Assembly (NCBI RefSeq): GCF_940670765.1
Contig: NZ_CALNVW010000051.1
Coordinates: forward strand, 119,544-183,543
Length of the DNA stretch: 64,000 nt
Direction of reading: 5' to 3'
DNA from: Streptomyces sp. A 4/2
GTDB lineage: Bacteria; Actinomycetota; Actinomycetes; Streptomycetales; Streptomycetaceae
In this document: piece by piece, positions 17,301-25,166 of the stretch
Numbering within the stretch: the first letter of the stretch is position 1
Layout of the letters: each line of letters starts with the position of its first letter
Position numbers and translations under genes: made by a program
Notes under the pieces: generated by a model
Database searches by the model: none
What the model was told of the DNA's origin: nothing
Seen by the model: only the letters and a program-made list of their open reading frames with translations

Positions 17301-17765
17301 GGGGCGGACGGCCAGAAGCAGCCCGTCGACCCCCAACTGCTCGGTTGCCTTTCGGTCCAGTACCTGGACCGTGGCCTTCGTCGGGGCGGAGCCGGTGGAG
17401 CCGGAGCGCCTCATCTCGACCGGGAGAGTGCCCGCCTTCGCGCGGGAGCGGTCGGCCTCCGGCAGACGGACCGTGGCCACCCCGGCCTTGGGCCACGACA
17501 CCTTCGGTGTCTTCCAGGCGTGCCCTTGGGTCTCGTCCTTCAGCCCGAGTTGGTGTGTCCTGGCCTGTGCCGTCGGCACAGGTTTCGGCTTTGTGCTCTC
17601 CATCAGGTCCAGCCCGGTCGCTGCGGCTACCGGACCACCGATCAGCCCGGCGCCCAGCAATCCGGCCAGCGTGCCGGCCACCCACCGGGCGCGACGTCCG
17701 ACTCCTCGCGGAGACGCACCGACAAGGCGTGTACCGCCTCGCCTCCCTCTTCGCCATTCAGGCAC
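11340..17765 (-). CDS. Secreted RHS/YD-repeat protein with variable C-terminal tip
   Basis: A 2141-residue protein. An arginine-rich start and hydrophobic segment (VAGTLAGLLGAGLIGGPVAA, residues ~29-48) suggest export. A long region of YD/RHS repeats follows (for example YDGLGRTVRAW, YDKLGRAATVTDARG, YDALGNRTKQTD). The RHS-associated core ends near residue 1850 (LGAREYDPTLGRFLSVDPV, then NAYSYAHNNPITQSDPTGL). Beyond it ~290 residues form a distinct tip: a charged Lys/Ala/Gln coiled segment, two glycine-rich hydrophobic stretches, and a tail with two cysteines (VFCGSGNASAGSYGGVC). Such proteins are shells that carry toxin tips, but I recognise no nuclease or other toxin motif. GTG at 17765 follows GAGGAG at 5 nt. 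The coding sequence beyond the core is clearly less GC-rich. It is divergent from the secreted repeat protein at 18118. Confidence 0.88.
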   Translation of the reverse strand: MPEWRRGRRGGTRLVGASPRGVGRRARWVAGTLAGLLGAGLIGGPVAAATGLDLMESTKPKPVPTAQARTHQLGLKDETQGHAWKTPKVSWPKAGVATVRLPEADRSRAKAGTLPVEMRRSGSTGSAPTKATVQVLDRKATEQLGVDGLLLAVRPEAGAPGKVDVRVDYAGVRGAYGGDWASRLTLRRLPACALTGATKGCGTGEDLPGVVNDTEAGTLTATVPLDGAATAGQAPVTEAPRSARSATGLSATSGTVLLAATASASGPAGDFGATSLAPSSTWSAGGSNGGFSWNYALDTPDVPGGTQPDLALSYSSQSVDGRTAATNNQANWIGDGWSMEPGYIERRYISCADDVKDGNGTAKSGDLCWKSDNAILNLGGQSNVLIKDDKTGDWHLESDDGTKVDKLTSSNRGNGDNDGEYWRVTTPDGTRYYFGYNRLPNWVEGDPETNSTWTVPVYGNQKGEPCQADAYKDSWCKQAWRWNLDYVVDPHSDAMAYYWNKESNSYGRDVNPDTGASTATPYDRGGWLDHIDYGLRSNAMYTKKAAAKVTFTTSERCLSDCATFDKTHAKNWPDVPFDQYCKEGEQCKDRYSPSFWTRKRLTKIDTSVLVGSAYKPVDSWALAQQFPSTGDGSSPALWLDSITRTGHTGTGDVSLPAVTFLGQQLANRVEGATTGGRPDPVPPLVRYRVHAVNTESGSTLGVTYSAPDCKPGSIPKPESNTRRCYPVMWSPPDAPAAEYEPYLDWFHSYVVDQILESDNTGGAPVKETDYTYLDGLAWAKEQGDEFTKAKYLTYGDRKGYGRVQVRTGAPAEGKQTLTEYRYFRGIEGAKVTDHEGKTVTDHPAFTGMTREEATYNGDGETLESTLSHTPWHSPATATHTRTGLPTQYAYATGDASETNRTSLGDDKWRTTRTDRTFDDNGQILTESNLGDTAGSGDEECTTTSYAKNADKNILTLVKEIRTTAVACDATASLPADLVSVERHYYDDATGLDTAPVKGDVTRLDEQDDKGTGYLTTATHTYDQHGRELTDTDADAKTTRTAYTPATVAAPTSSTVTNALGHAATTTYDPARGLATAVVDPNGKRSDAEYDGLGRTVRAWTPSWPKSAHADQPATAYTYTVSRTAANAVATKSLQYDGSYASTYELLDGMLRPRETQAPALGTKDRLVTETLYDTRGNAWKTYDSYYAEGAPSTVLTSAPDNKIPSMTENVYDGMSRVTAAVARTYGDETRRTRTEYAGDRTTVIPPAGGTATTTVTDALGRTSELLEYTDAARTASQKTAYTYGKYGEPVKVTDPSGNTWTWTFDARGQQVSTDDPDKGPTTTTYDKLGRAATVTDARGTTLTTTYDELGRETAVKKGSTTLTAHTYDTVAKGQPATSTRYVDGAEYTSAVTAYNDAYEPTASSVTIPSGAGSVAGTYDWTFGYNKYTGQQEWLKQPAVGNLPGERVTTVYGPGNLPLKSTAGAVILVGNSVYDVWSRPTRTEYGALGKKVYRSRAYDLQTGRLTRQTTDRDLAPQRIDDSTWSYDDAGNITGLTTASGQDAARTVDTQCFTQDALGRLTEAWTATKDCTAKPSAAGVGGPSAYWQSFTYDALGNRTKQTDHGTGVLAGADSTTTYTQPAAGKPLPHAVQTAAVKGGADDGKKSTFGYDKAGNTTDRTLADRQQKLAWDDEGHLKSLTENGKSTDYLYDADGDRLLTHEADGSTTLNLPGNNQLTVTAAGVKDATRYYSHGDETVAVRTSKGFSYLINDHQGTATAAIAAGTLAITRRKQLPFGQLRSEESETLPGTRGFVGGTNDPTGLTHLGAREYDPTLGRFLSVDPVIDTDEPAQMNAYSYAHNNPITQSDPTGLRPLGPTDGGQSSDDRWAAERGMNAGYTYKNGKWVWNQTPKKDKASQKKYAAYRANPAHYMIDDGNAKAQQRKYAAESRKAEAARQKAQAIKRENQRKAAQAAQRKKDGIFGSIMKGNWGAAWTNAKNTGAAQWVGNHWDDIKNYSAIVGFGVCIVASAGTCIAVGAGIAAAKFLGDGIGTGNWDVAALSKDLAWTAVGGGSAAVYGRLAGGARSWGAAYRGNAIARLPRAYRTKVPGTRGVGGGSRSWTSTDSPGGAIGWGTTYGNMSVNAISNTVFCGSGNASAGSYGGVC

Positions 17766-18117
17766 AACAGCTCCTCAATCTTCACAACATGGAGAGCAAG
17801 GAATTTAGCAACCATAAAGACTGGGTCAACAAGCGCCTGTCTATGTCGACATGGATTCGTTATCGGAACGACGGTTCGACGTACGGTAAATGGCACGGGA
17901 GGGCGAGTAATCCGGCCCGAAAATACCGAGTTTGGCACGCTTGCGACCACTGTGGCCTGTGCGTTTCCCGTGCGATTCCACGGCGAAGCGATCAAAGTGT
18001 TCAATTCGGACATGCAAGATAAAGTTCACTTAAGAGGGGTGATGAGTCGCCTGGAGCGAGCCAGGGAAGGGAGTTGTATGGTCTTCCAGCTCGTAAAGAC
18101 AAAGAATAGGAACAGTA
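17766..18117. other. 352-bp divergent promoter region, AT-rich for this genome
   Basis: Separates the RHS gene and the secreted FG-GAP-like gene and must hold both promoters. Its composition is visibly less GC-rich than the flanks. I found no perfect palindrome and no coding frame with a good ribosome-binding site, and I cannot place -35/-10 pairs with confidence. Confidence 0.5.
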
Positions 18118-21100
18118 ATGAAGCGCACTGATGGGCGCAGAAGATGGGCAACTGGAGTGGCCGTAGCGGCTGTTCTCGCCTCGGCGCTGACCGGCCCGGC
18201 CGTGCTCGCCGGGCCGGCTGCCGCGGACGACACCGCCCCGGCCGTCGCCACGCCTGAAGCGCGTGCGGCGCAGAAAGCGGCAGACGGCGGCGAGCCGGTC
18301 GAGGTGCTGTCACGGCGTACGGAGACCTCGCAGGTCTTCGCGAACCCGGACGGGACCTTCACGGAGGACCGCTACGCCGTCGCTCAATGGACCCGCAAGG
18401 ACGGAAAGCTCGTCGACATCGACACCCGTCTGAGCCGCGCAGCCGACGGCTCCGTCCGGCCCCGGGCGACCACCGTCGGGCTGGAGTTCGGCGGCGGAGG
18501 CGGTGACACCCTGGCCACCATCCGCCGCGACGGGCGCGCCATGACGTTCAAGTGGCCCGCCCCACTGCCACGACCTCTCATCGAGGACGACACCGCGACC
18601 TACCCGGAAGTCCTGCCCGGAGTCGACCTCAAGCTGCGTGCCGACGCCTCGGGCTTCGCCCAACTCCTCGTCGTCAAGACCCCCGAGGCCGCCACCGACC
18701 CGGCGCTGCGCACCCTCGCGTACCGTGTGCGGGGCGACGGGGTCTCGGTCGATGCCGACGAGCACGGAAACCTGTCAGCGGTCGACCCGGCCGGGCAGAC
18801 CCTCTTCACGGCCCCCACCCCGCGCATGTGGGACAGCAGTTCCTCCGCGGGCGCCGCCGTCACCGCCCGCAGCGCCGCCGAGCCGGCCGGTCCGCCTCCG
18901 CCGGCCTCGGAGTTCGAACCCGCCCACGGGGCACGGCAGTCGGCGATGCCCGTCAAGCTCGACGGCGAGTCGCTGGAACTGACCCCGGACCAGGACCTGT
19001 TGACCGGTGAGGGGACCCGGTACCCGGTCTTCATCGACCCGTATGTCGACGGCTCGCGCTACTCGTGGACCATCGCGTACAAGAAGTACCCCAACAGCTC
19101 CTTCTTCAACGGGGCGGGCTGGGGCGGCTCCGGCAGCAAGACGACCGAGGCGCGGTCCGGCTACGAGAACGAGACCAACGGGCTCGCGCGCTCCTACTTC
19201 CGGATGAACACCAAGAACCTGTGGAGCACGGACAAGCAGGTGGTCAAGTCCACCTTCCGGATCAAGAACACCTGGTCCTGGTCGTGCACCAAAAAACCCG
19301 TGAACCTCTGGCGCACGGCGGTGATCGGAGCCTCGACCACCTGGAACAACCGTCCCACCCGGCGGGAGAAGATGGACGCCGTCACGGACGCCAAGGGCTG
19401 GGGCTCGGGCTGCCCGGCGGGCAACCTCGCCTTCGACGTGACCAAGGGCGCCAAGGACGCCGCCTCCAGCAAGTGGAACACCATCACCCTGGAGCTGTCC
19501 GCCGGCAGTGAGACCGACGTCTACGGCTGGAAGAAGTTCGACGCCAAGTCCGCCGCCATGTCGACGCAGTACAACACCCCGCCCAGCGCTCCCACCGGCC
19601 TGGACACCAGCCCCTCCACCAAGAACGACACGGCCTGCAACGTCAGCCCCTTCGGCCGGATCGGCAACACCGACGTCTACCTGAACGCCAAGGTCACCGA
19701 CAAGGACGGCGGCACGGTCAAGGCCAGGTTCAACCTCTGGGCCACCGGACACCACCCCAACGACGACCCCAAGGGCAAGATCCTCGTCGACCAGACCGTC
19801 TCCGTGACCTCGGGCACGGTCGCCCGTCTCAAGGTCCCGAAGGCCACTCTCATCGCCGGTGTCGGTACGGCGAACGGCAACTTCTCCTGGAAGGCCCAGG
19901 CACTCGACGCGACCGCCTCGTCGGACTGGACCCCCACCAAGGGCGCGGCCGGCTGCCGCTTCGTCTTCGACCCCGACCGGCCCAGCACACCGCCCACCGT
20001 GGTGTCCAAGCAGTTCCCCGACGGCTCCGACGGCGTCCCCACGACCACGGGCCACGTGCGCACCGAGGGGACGTTCACCCTCGGCAGCGGTGGCGTCAAG
20101 GACGTCGCCCAGTACCGGTACTGGACCGACACCGACAAGACCAAACGCACCCTGACTCCGGCCACCACCAGCGCGAGCGTGACCGTCAAGCTGACCCCGA
20201 CCCTCGCGGGCGGCCACCACTTCTACGCCGAGAGCATCGACCAGGCGGGCAACGTCTCCGACCCCGCCGACTACCTCTTCTACGTCTTCGGCCCCGAACG
20301 CCCCGACCAGCCGGGCGACATCAACGGTGACGGCAACCCCGACCTGTGGGCCGTGGACAAGGACGGCCTCCTGCACCGCTTCTACGGAGCCGGAGACGGC
20401 ACCGCCAGCGACGGCACCGCGACCGCGTCCAACTCCACCTGGAAGAACGTGCGGATCACCCACCGCGGTGACTGGACCAACGACGGCTACGAAGACCTCA
20501 TCGCCCTGCGCCACGACGCCGACACGAACTCCGACCGCCTCTGGATCCACCCGAACAACGGATACGGCTTCGCCTGCACCGCCTGCACGGAAGAGGCCGG
20601 AGGCGTACGGCAGGAACTCACCCTCTACGACGAGGCCAACGACCACTGGCAGGGCGCCGATCAGATCCTCGCCATCGGCGACGTCGACGGCCCGCTGGAC
20701 ACCGACGGGGACGGCGAACCCGACGCCCCCGGCCACCCGGACCTCCTCGTCAAACAGGGTGACCTGCTGTGGCTGTACTACGGCACCGACGACAACCGCC
20801 TCGACCTGGACCGCGAACCCGTCCTCATCGGCGACGACAACTGGGCGAACATGGACCTCTTCGCCCCCGGCGACACCGACGGCGACGGCCACGTCGACCT
20901 CGGCGCACGTGACCGGACCACCGGCGCTCTCTACATCTACCGCGGCACCGGCGAGGACGGCGACGGCCTGGCCGACCAGTCCCAGCGCGTTCAGGCCGGT
21001 TCCAGCTTCACCACGGCCGCCAACCCCCTCATCACCTCACCGGGCGACGCCGACCACAGCGGCTTCTTCGACCTCTGGTACACCCGGGTCTCGGGCGGCG

Positions 21101-21195
21101 CAGCCACACTCATCGGCTACCGCGACCCGGCCACCGACCACAAGGCGAAGGTCGAGATGAAGCAGGACTTCACCGGCTACACAACCATCAGCTGA
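18118..21195 (+). CDS. Secreted FG-GAP/VCBS-like repeat protein
   Basis: A 1025-residue exported protein. Residues 1-36 are a signal peptide ending near AGPAAADD. The next ~270 residues are typical of actinobacterial wall-associated or secreted proteins found with RHS genes. Residues ~300-490 (SYFRMNTKNLW, STFRIKNTWSWSC, TTWNNRP) look like a DNRLRE/CBM-like beta-sandwich. From ~735 there are four calcium-binding FG-GAP-like blades (DINGDGNPDLWAVDKDG, DTDGDGEPD, GDTDGDGHVDLGARD, GDADHSGFFDLWY). ATG at 18118 has a weak AGGAA site. It is divergent from the RHS gene, a pairing often seen in Streptomyces. A role in adhesion or in RHS presentation is only a guess. Confidence 0.82.
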   Translation: MKRTDGRRRWATGVAVAAVLASALTGPAVLAGPAAADDTAPAVATPEARAAQKAADGGEPVEVLSRRTETSQVFANPDGTFTEDRYAVAQWTRKDGKLVDIDTRLSRAADGSVRPRATTVGLEFGGGGGDTLATIRRDGRAMTFKWPAPLPRPLIEDDTATYPEVLPGVDLKLRADASGFAQLLVVKTPEAATDPALRTLAYRVRGDGVSVDADEHGNLSAVDPAGQTLFTAPTPRMWDSSSSAGAAVTARSAAEPAGPPPPASEFEPAHGARQSAMPVKLDGESLELTPDQDLLTGEGTRYPVFIDPYVDGSRYSWTIAYKKYPNSSFFNGAGWGGSGSKTTEARSGYENETNGLARSYFRMNTKNLWSTDKQVVKSTFRIKNTWSWSCTKKPVNLWRTAVIGASTTWNNRPTRREKMDAVTDAKGWGSGCPAGNLAFDVTKGAKDAASSKWNTITLELSAGSETDVYGWKKFDAKSAAMSTQYNTPPSAPTGLDTSPSTKNDTACNVSPFGRIGNTDVYLNAKVTDKDGGTVKARFNLWATGHHPNDDPKGKILVDQTVSVTSGTVARLKVPKATLIAGVGTANGNFSWKAQALDATASSDWTPTKGAAGCRFVFDPDRPSTPPTVVSKQFPDGSDGVPTTTGHVRTEGTFTLGSGGVKDVAQYRYWTDTDKTKRTLTPATTSASVTVKLTPTLAGGHHFYAESIDQAGNVSDPADYLFYVFGPERPDQPGDINGDGNPDLWAVDKDGLLHRFYGAGDGTASDGTATASNSTWKNVRITHRGDWTNDGYEDLIALRHDADTNSDRLWIHPNNGYGFACTACTEEAGGVRQELTLYDEANDHWQGADQILAIGDVDGPLDTDGDGEPDAPGHPDLLVKQGDLLWLYYGTDDNRLDLDREPVLIGDDNWANMDLFAPGDTDGDGHVDLGARDRTTGALYIYRGTGEDGDGLADQSQRVQAGSSFTTAANPLITSPGDADHSGFFDLWYTRVSGGAATLIGYRDPATDHKAKVEMKQDFTGYTTIS

Positions 21196-21279
21196 CCCAC
21201 CACGAACACCCCGGCAGGCCGGCCGAGCACCCGTCCGACCGGTAACTGCTGACGGTGTCCGTGGACGCCGGCACGGAGC

Positions 21280-21310
21280 GGGCTCGAATCCACCCCATGG
21301 GTTCGAGCCC
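21280..21310. terminator. Bidirectional terminator hairpin
   Basis: A perfect 9-bp stem (GGGCTCGAA / TTCGAGCCC) with a 13-nt loop lies between the convergent secreted-protein and corA genes. Confidence 0.65.
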
Positions 21311-21394
21311 GCAACGGAGTGCGGAACGCTTCAACAACACTCGTATCAAAAACACTCGTACACGCGGCGTTGACCGATGGGTCCGCGCTTGCCG

Positions 21395-22546
21395 CTACAG
21401 CCAGTCCCGCTTCTTGAAGATGAAGTACAGGCTCACGCACACCACCGCCATCAGGCCGATCGCGAACGGGTAGCCGAACGACCAGTGCAGCTCCGGCATG
21501 TTGTCGAAGTTCATGCCGTAGATCGTTCCCACCAGCGTGGGTGCGAAGAGGATGGCCGCCCACGACGAGATCTTCTTGATTTCCTCGTTCTGTTCGAAAC
21601 CCGCCTCGGCGAGTGCCCGCATCTCCGCGTTCTGCTGCTGGGACACCAGGGTCGCGTTGACCGTGAGGATCTCGGTGAGCGCCTGCCGGAAGCCGTCCAC
21701 CCGTTCGCTCGTGTGCGTCACGTGGTCGGCCACGTCGCGCAGCGAGCGCTGTAGTTCCTCGTGGGTGCCGTACTTCGCGAAGCCCGCCATCAGCGCGTGC
21801 AGCATTCCCACCAGGGGGCGGGTGGCGCGCTGGAACTCGACCATTTCGCGGGAGAGTTCGTAGATGCGGCGGGACACCGCCGGGTCGCCGCTGAAGACCT
21901 CGGTCTCGATCTCGTCCATGTCGATCTGCACCCCGGCGACCACCGGCGCGTACCCGTCGACGACCGCGTCGAGGATCGCGTACAGCGCGGCCTCCGGGCC
22001 CAGCGCCAGCAGGTCCGGGGTCTCCTCCATGCGCCGGCGTACCGCGGAGAGGTCGGGGGCGGCGCCGTGCCTGACCGTGATCAGGAAGTCCCTGCCGACG
22101 AAGACATGCAGCTCACCGAAGTCGACCTCCTCCGGGGCGTCCAGATAGCGCGCCGCGCGCAGGACGACGAAGAGCGTGTCGCCGTACCGCTCCAGCTTCG
22201 GCCGCTGGTGCGCCTCCAGCGCGTCCTCGACCGCGAGCGGGTGGAGATCGAACTCGGCGGCCAGCGAGAGGATTTCCTCCTCCGTCGGGCGGTGCAGACC
22301 GATCCAGGCCATGCCGTCCGGGTACTCGCGCAGCTGCCGGAAGGTTTCGGCGAGCGAGTCGGGCGTGGAGACGCGGCGGCCCTCGCGGTACAGCGCGGCC
22401 TGGACGACGCTGGTGTTGTCCAGCTGTACGGGCGCGGGCGCCGTCGGTGCGGGGGGTGTCTCGGCGGGCGGGTTCGGCGCGGCGGACGGGACCGACCTGC
22501 GCCAGGAGTGCTTCCGGGAGTTCCGGTTCCTCGGGGACAGCGGCAT
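21395..22546 (-). CDS. corA: CorA-family magnesium/divalent cation transporter
   Basis: A 383-residue membrane protein. A proline/alanine-rich N-terminal tail is followed by a cytoplasmic alpha/beta domain (WIGLHRPTEEEILSLAAEFD, HPLAVEDALEAHQRPK) and a long coiled helix. Two C-terminal membrane segments follow. The first ends in the CorA signature YGMNF (FAPTLVGTIYGMNFDNMPEL), and the short C-terminus is basic (FKKRDWL). It passively imports Mg2+ and possibly Co2+ or Ni2+ as a pentamer. ATG at 22546 follows GGGAGGTGA. It is transcribed alone. Which ion it prefers cannot be read from the sequence. Confidence 0.93.
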   Translation of the reverse strand: MPLSPRNRNSRKHSWRRSVPSAAPNPPAETPPAPTAPAPVQLDNTSVVQAALYREGRRVSTPDSLAETFRQLREYPDGMAWIGLHRPTEEEILSLAAEFDLHPLAVEDALEAHQRPKLERYGDTLFVVLRAARYLDAPEEVDFGELHVFVGRDFLITVRHGAAPDLSAVRRRMEETPDLLALGPEAALYAILDAVVDGYAPVVAGVQIDMDEIETEVFSGDPAVSRRIYELSREMVEFQRATRPLVGMLHALMAGFAKYGTHEELQRSLRDVADHVTHTSERVDGFRQALTEILTVNATLVSQQQNAEMRALAEAGFEQNEEIKKISSWAAILFAPTLVGTIYGMNFDNMPELHWSFGYPFAIGLMAVVCVSLYFIFKKRDWL

Positions 22547-22689
22547 GGGCTCTCACCTCCCGCTTCTGCTCTGCTTCGGCCGGTGCGATCCGGCCCCGGT
22601 TGGCTTCAGTGCAGGATATACGGGCCAAATGGCACGAGCATGACCGGCCGGATGCGGCATCGAGGACAGGAGGTGTCCGCGACCGGGAG

Positions 22690-22695
22690 TAGCGT
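22690..22695 (+). promoter_or_regulatory. -10 element (TAGCGT) of a probably leaderless gene
   Basis: TAGCGT ends 7 nt before the ATG at 22703, implying that transcription starts at or next to the start codon. Confidence 0.4.
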
Positions 22696-22702
22696 CCCGG
22701 GC

Positions 22703-23797
22703 ATGGCCCCGATGAGTACCCGCGCACTCAACCGCGCCACCCTGGACCGGCAGCTCCTGCTGCGCCGTGCCCCCTGGTCCGCCGAGGAAGCCGTGACCCA
22801 TCTGCTCGGTCTCCAGGCGCAGAACACCAGGCCCCCGTACTTCCAGCTCTGGTCCCGGCTCGCCGGTTTCGACCCGCGGGAGCTGTCCGGTCTGCTGGCG
22901 GACCGCGCGGTCGTACGCATCGTGACCATGCGTTCGACCATCCATCTGCACACCGCCGACGACGCCCTCACCCTGCGCCCCCTCGTCCAGGCCGCCCGCG
23001 AGCGGGAGCTGAGGGCCTTCCGCGGCCGGCTCACCGGGGTCGACCTGGACCGGCTCGCCGACCTGGCGCGCGACCTCGTCGAGGAGCGGCCCCGCACCAT
23101 GAAGGAGCTTCGCGAGCGGCTGCTCACGGAGTGGCCGGACGCCGATCCGCTCGCCCTGTCCGTCGCCGCCCGCTGCCGCCTGCCGCTCGTGCAGGTCACC
23201 CCGCGCGGGCTGTGGGGCAGGAGCGGCCAGGTCGCCCTCACCACCGTCGAGCAGTGGCTCGGCCGCGGGCCTGGGACCGTACCCGCGCCCGATGCGACCG
23301 TGCTGCGCTATCTGAGCGCCTTCGGTCCCGCCTCGGTCAAGGACATGCAGATGTGGGCGGGACTGACCCGGCTGGGTGAAGTGTTCGAACGGCTGAGGCC
23401 GCAGCTCGTCACCTTCCGTGACAGCGCCGGAACCGAACTCTTCGATCTGCCGGAGGCACCGCGGCCGGACGAGGACACCCCGGCGCCGCCGCGATTTCTC
23501 CCCGAGTTCGACAATCTGCTGCTGGCACACGCGGACCGTACGCGGGTGATCCCCGCCGAGTACCGGGGTCGCAACGGCAAGGGCAACCAGAACTTCGGCA
23601 CCTTCCTCCTCGACGGATTCCTCGCCGGGATCTGGCGGCTGAAGGAGGACCGGGACACCGCGACCCTTCAGCTCGACCCCTTCGCCCGGCTCGGCCGCGC
23701 CGACCGCGAGGCCCTGGCCGAAGAGGGGGAGCGGCTGCTCAGCGGCATGACGGGCGCCGGCGCGCACCACCTCCGGTTCGGTGCCTTCACCGGGTGA
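22703..23797 (+). CDS. Winged-helix DNA-binding domain protein (HTH_42 type)
   Basis: A 364-residue protein of the large actinobacterial family annotated as winged helix DNA-binding domain-containing protein. The opening (RALNRATLDRQLLLRR, then VTHLLGLQAQNTRPPYFQLW) and the late segment LPEFDNLLLAHADRTRVIP are characteristic. Residue ~60 onward reads RAVVRIVTMRSTIHLH, also typical. Related proteins include DNA glycosylase-like enzymes that process interstrand cross-links (AlkX/YcaQ type), so a DNA repair role is possible. ATG at 22703 is chosen on the -10 spacing; ATG 22712 is an alternative. It is divergent from corA. Confidence 0.85.
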   Translation: MAPMSTRALNRATLDRQLLLRRAPWSAEEAVTHLLGLQAQNTRPPYFQLWSRLAGFDPRELSGLLADRAVVRIVTMRSTIHLHTADDALTLRPLVQAARERELRAFRGRLTGVDLDRLADLARDLVEERPRTMKELRERLLTEWPDADPLALSVAARCRLPLVQVTPRGLWGRSGQVALTTVEQWLGRGPGTVPAPDATVLRYLSAFGPASVKDMQMWAGLTRLGEVFERLRPQLVTFRDSAGTELFDLPEAPRPDEDTPAPPRFLPEFDNLLLAHADRTRVIPAEYRGRNGKGNQNFGTFLLDGFLAGIWRLKEDRDTATLQLDPFARLGRADREALAEEGERLLSGMTGAGAHHLRFGAFTG

Positions 23798-23844
23798 GAC
23801 GTCCGGATCGCCGGGAGCCCGCTCTCTGCCGTGCACCAGGTCGT

Positions 23845-23850
23845 TACTGT
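23845..23850 (+). promoter_or_regulatory. -10 element (TACTGT) of a probably leaderless gene
   Basis: TACTGT ends 7 nt before the ATG at 23858, with no Shine-Dalgarno sequence in between. Confidence 0.4.
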
Positions 23851-23857
23851 CCAGGAC

Positions 23858-24748
23858 ATGGAGTTGCGCCAGCTCAGCTATTTCGTGACCGTCGCCGAGG
23901 AACTGCACTTCGGGCGGGCCGCCGAACGGCTGCACATAGTCCAGTCCGCGGTGAGCCAGCAGATCCGGCGCCTGGAGCGGGAGCTGGGCGCGGAGCTCTT
24001 CGACCGCTCACCCCGGCACGTACGGCTCACCGGGGCGGGGGAGCGGCTGCTGCCCGAGGCGCGGGCCGTGCTCACAGCGGCGGACCGGGCGCGCGCGGCC
24101 GTCGCCCCGCGCACCTCCCTGCGCCTGGGGACGAGTACCGGTCTCGGTGCCCATCTGGACCGGGTACTGGCCGCCTTCGCCGCTCTCGCCCCCGACACCG
24201 CGGTCGAGTTGGTCTCCGCGCCCACCCGGGCCCGGCTGGAGCAGGTCGCGGACGGTCGGCTCGATGCGGCGTTCGTACGCTCCCCGGAGCCCGCTCTCGG
24301 CGTACGGATCATCCCGCTCTGGGAGGAACCCCTGGTCGCGGTCGTCCCGGCCGGGCATCCGCTCGCCGCGCGGCGGGACGTCGATCTGTCGGACCTGGCC
24401 CCGCTCCAGCTGAGGATCACCGCCCGCCGTACCAACCCGGCACTCGTCGACCTCGTCGTGAACGCCTGCCACGAGGCCGGATTCGAGCCGCTGCCGGGAC
24501 CGGTCGGCGGCTCGCTCCAGGACACCCTCGCGACCATCGGCGCGTCCGCGATCCCGCAGTGGACCGTCGTGTACGCCGCGCACGCCCGCCAACTGCACAG
24601 CCCACGCGTGGCGTTCCTGCCCTTCCGCGCGCGTCCCCTGGCTCTGTCCACCTCGCTCGCCGTGCGGCAGTCCGCCCCGCCGCGCTGCCTCGATCAGCTG
24701 CTGAAAGCCTGCGCTACGCCTTCCACCAGCGACGATCACCAGAACTGA
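23858..24748 (+). CDS. LysR-family transcriptional regulator
   Basis: A 296-residue LysR regulator of normal length. Residues 1-60 are the winged helix-turn-helix (MELRQLSYFVTVAEELHFGR, AAERLHIVQSAVSQQIRRLE, LGAELFDRS). The remainder is a periplasmic-binding-protein-like effector domain (SLRLGTSTGLGAHLDRVLAA). The upstream in-frame GTG at 23831 is less likely: MELRQLSYF is the usual family start, and a TACTGT -10 element lies 7 nt before it. The gene is 60 bp downstream of the winged-helix gene and ~117 bp before the tautomerase, which is its plausible target. The effector is unknown. Confidence 0.9.
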   Translation: MELRQLSYFVTVAEELHFGRAAERLHIVQSAVSQQIRRLERELGAELFDRSPRHVRLTGAGERLLPEARAVLTAADRARAAVAPRTSLRLGTSTGLGAHLDRVLAAFAALAPDTAVELVSAPTRARLEQVADGRLDAAFVRSPEPALGVRIIPLWEEPLVAVVPAGHPLAARRDVDLSDLAPLQLRITARRTNPALVDLVVNACHEAGFEPLPGPVGGSLQDTLATIGASAIPQWTVVYAAHARQLHSPRVAFLPFRARPLALSTSLAVRQSAPPRCLDQLLKACATPSTSDDHQN

Positions 24749-24865
24749 TCGCTGCTGTCGCACTCTGCCTGTTGGTCGGAGGCCGCCGGTCGGATGGACT
24801 GGGGTCATGCCGGTGAGACACCCCGGGAACAACCGGGAAGCCGCCGTGGGAACGGGAGTTCAGCC

Positions 24866-25048
24866 ATGCCGATCGTCACTGTCCAGCAGGGTCCGCGCGA
24901 CATCGAGCTCAAGCGCGAACTGGTCAAGCAGATCACCGACGCCTTCGTCGACTCGCTCAAGATCCCGGCCGAGGCCGTACAGGTCTGGATCCAGGAGGTG
25001 CCGACCGACAGCTGGGCCATCGGGGGCAGGCTCACCGCCGACAAGTAG
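24866..25048 (+). CDS. 4-oxalocrotonate tautomerase-like enzyme
   Basis: A 60-residue tautomerase-superfamily protein. After removal of the initiator methionine, proline becomes residue 1 (PIVTVQQG), the catalytic base of this family. The body (ELKRELVKQITDAFVDSLKI, AVQVWIQEVPTDSWAIGG) has the expected beta-alpha-beta layout with conserved arginine/lysine positions. Enzymes of this type shift double bonds in 2-hydroxymuconate-like diacids of aromatic catabolism. Here no aromatic pathway is adjacent, so the substrate is unknown. ATG at 24866 follows GGGAG at 7 nt. A 16-bp hairpin ends the transcript. Confidence 0.9.
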   Translation: MPIVTVQQGPRDIELKRELVKQITDAFVDSLKIPAEAVQVWIQEVPTDSWAIGGRLTADK

Positions 25049-25067
25049 CACGTGTCCGGGCGCAGCC

Positions 25068-25108
25068 GCAGGCCCGCCGCCGCTACCGGGGTGCGGCGGC
25101 GGGCCTGC
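25068..25108. terminator. Strong terminator hairpin
   Basis: A perfect 16-bp stem (GCAGGCCCGCCGCCGC / GCGGCGGCGGGCCTGC) with a 9-nt loop lies between the convergent tautomerase and C39-like genes. Confidence 0.85.
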
Positions 25109-25166
25109 GAGGCCTGCCTCGGACCGGCACTTCTGCCGGATACCGGAACAGCGACGGGCCGGCGGC

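Noticed and set aside
17841..18029. 62-codon frame in the RHS divergent region
   Set aside because: Lies in an AT-richer promoter region, without a start signal or a conserved-looking sequence.
21280..21310. T-arm-like sequence (GGTTCGAGCCC) suggesting a tRNA
   Set aside because: No acceptor stem, anticodon arm or D-arm surrounds it; the 9-bp inverted repeat between convergent genes is better explained as a terminator.
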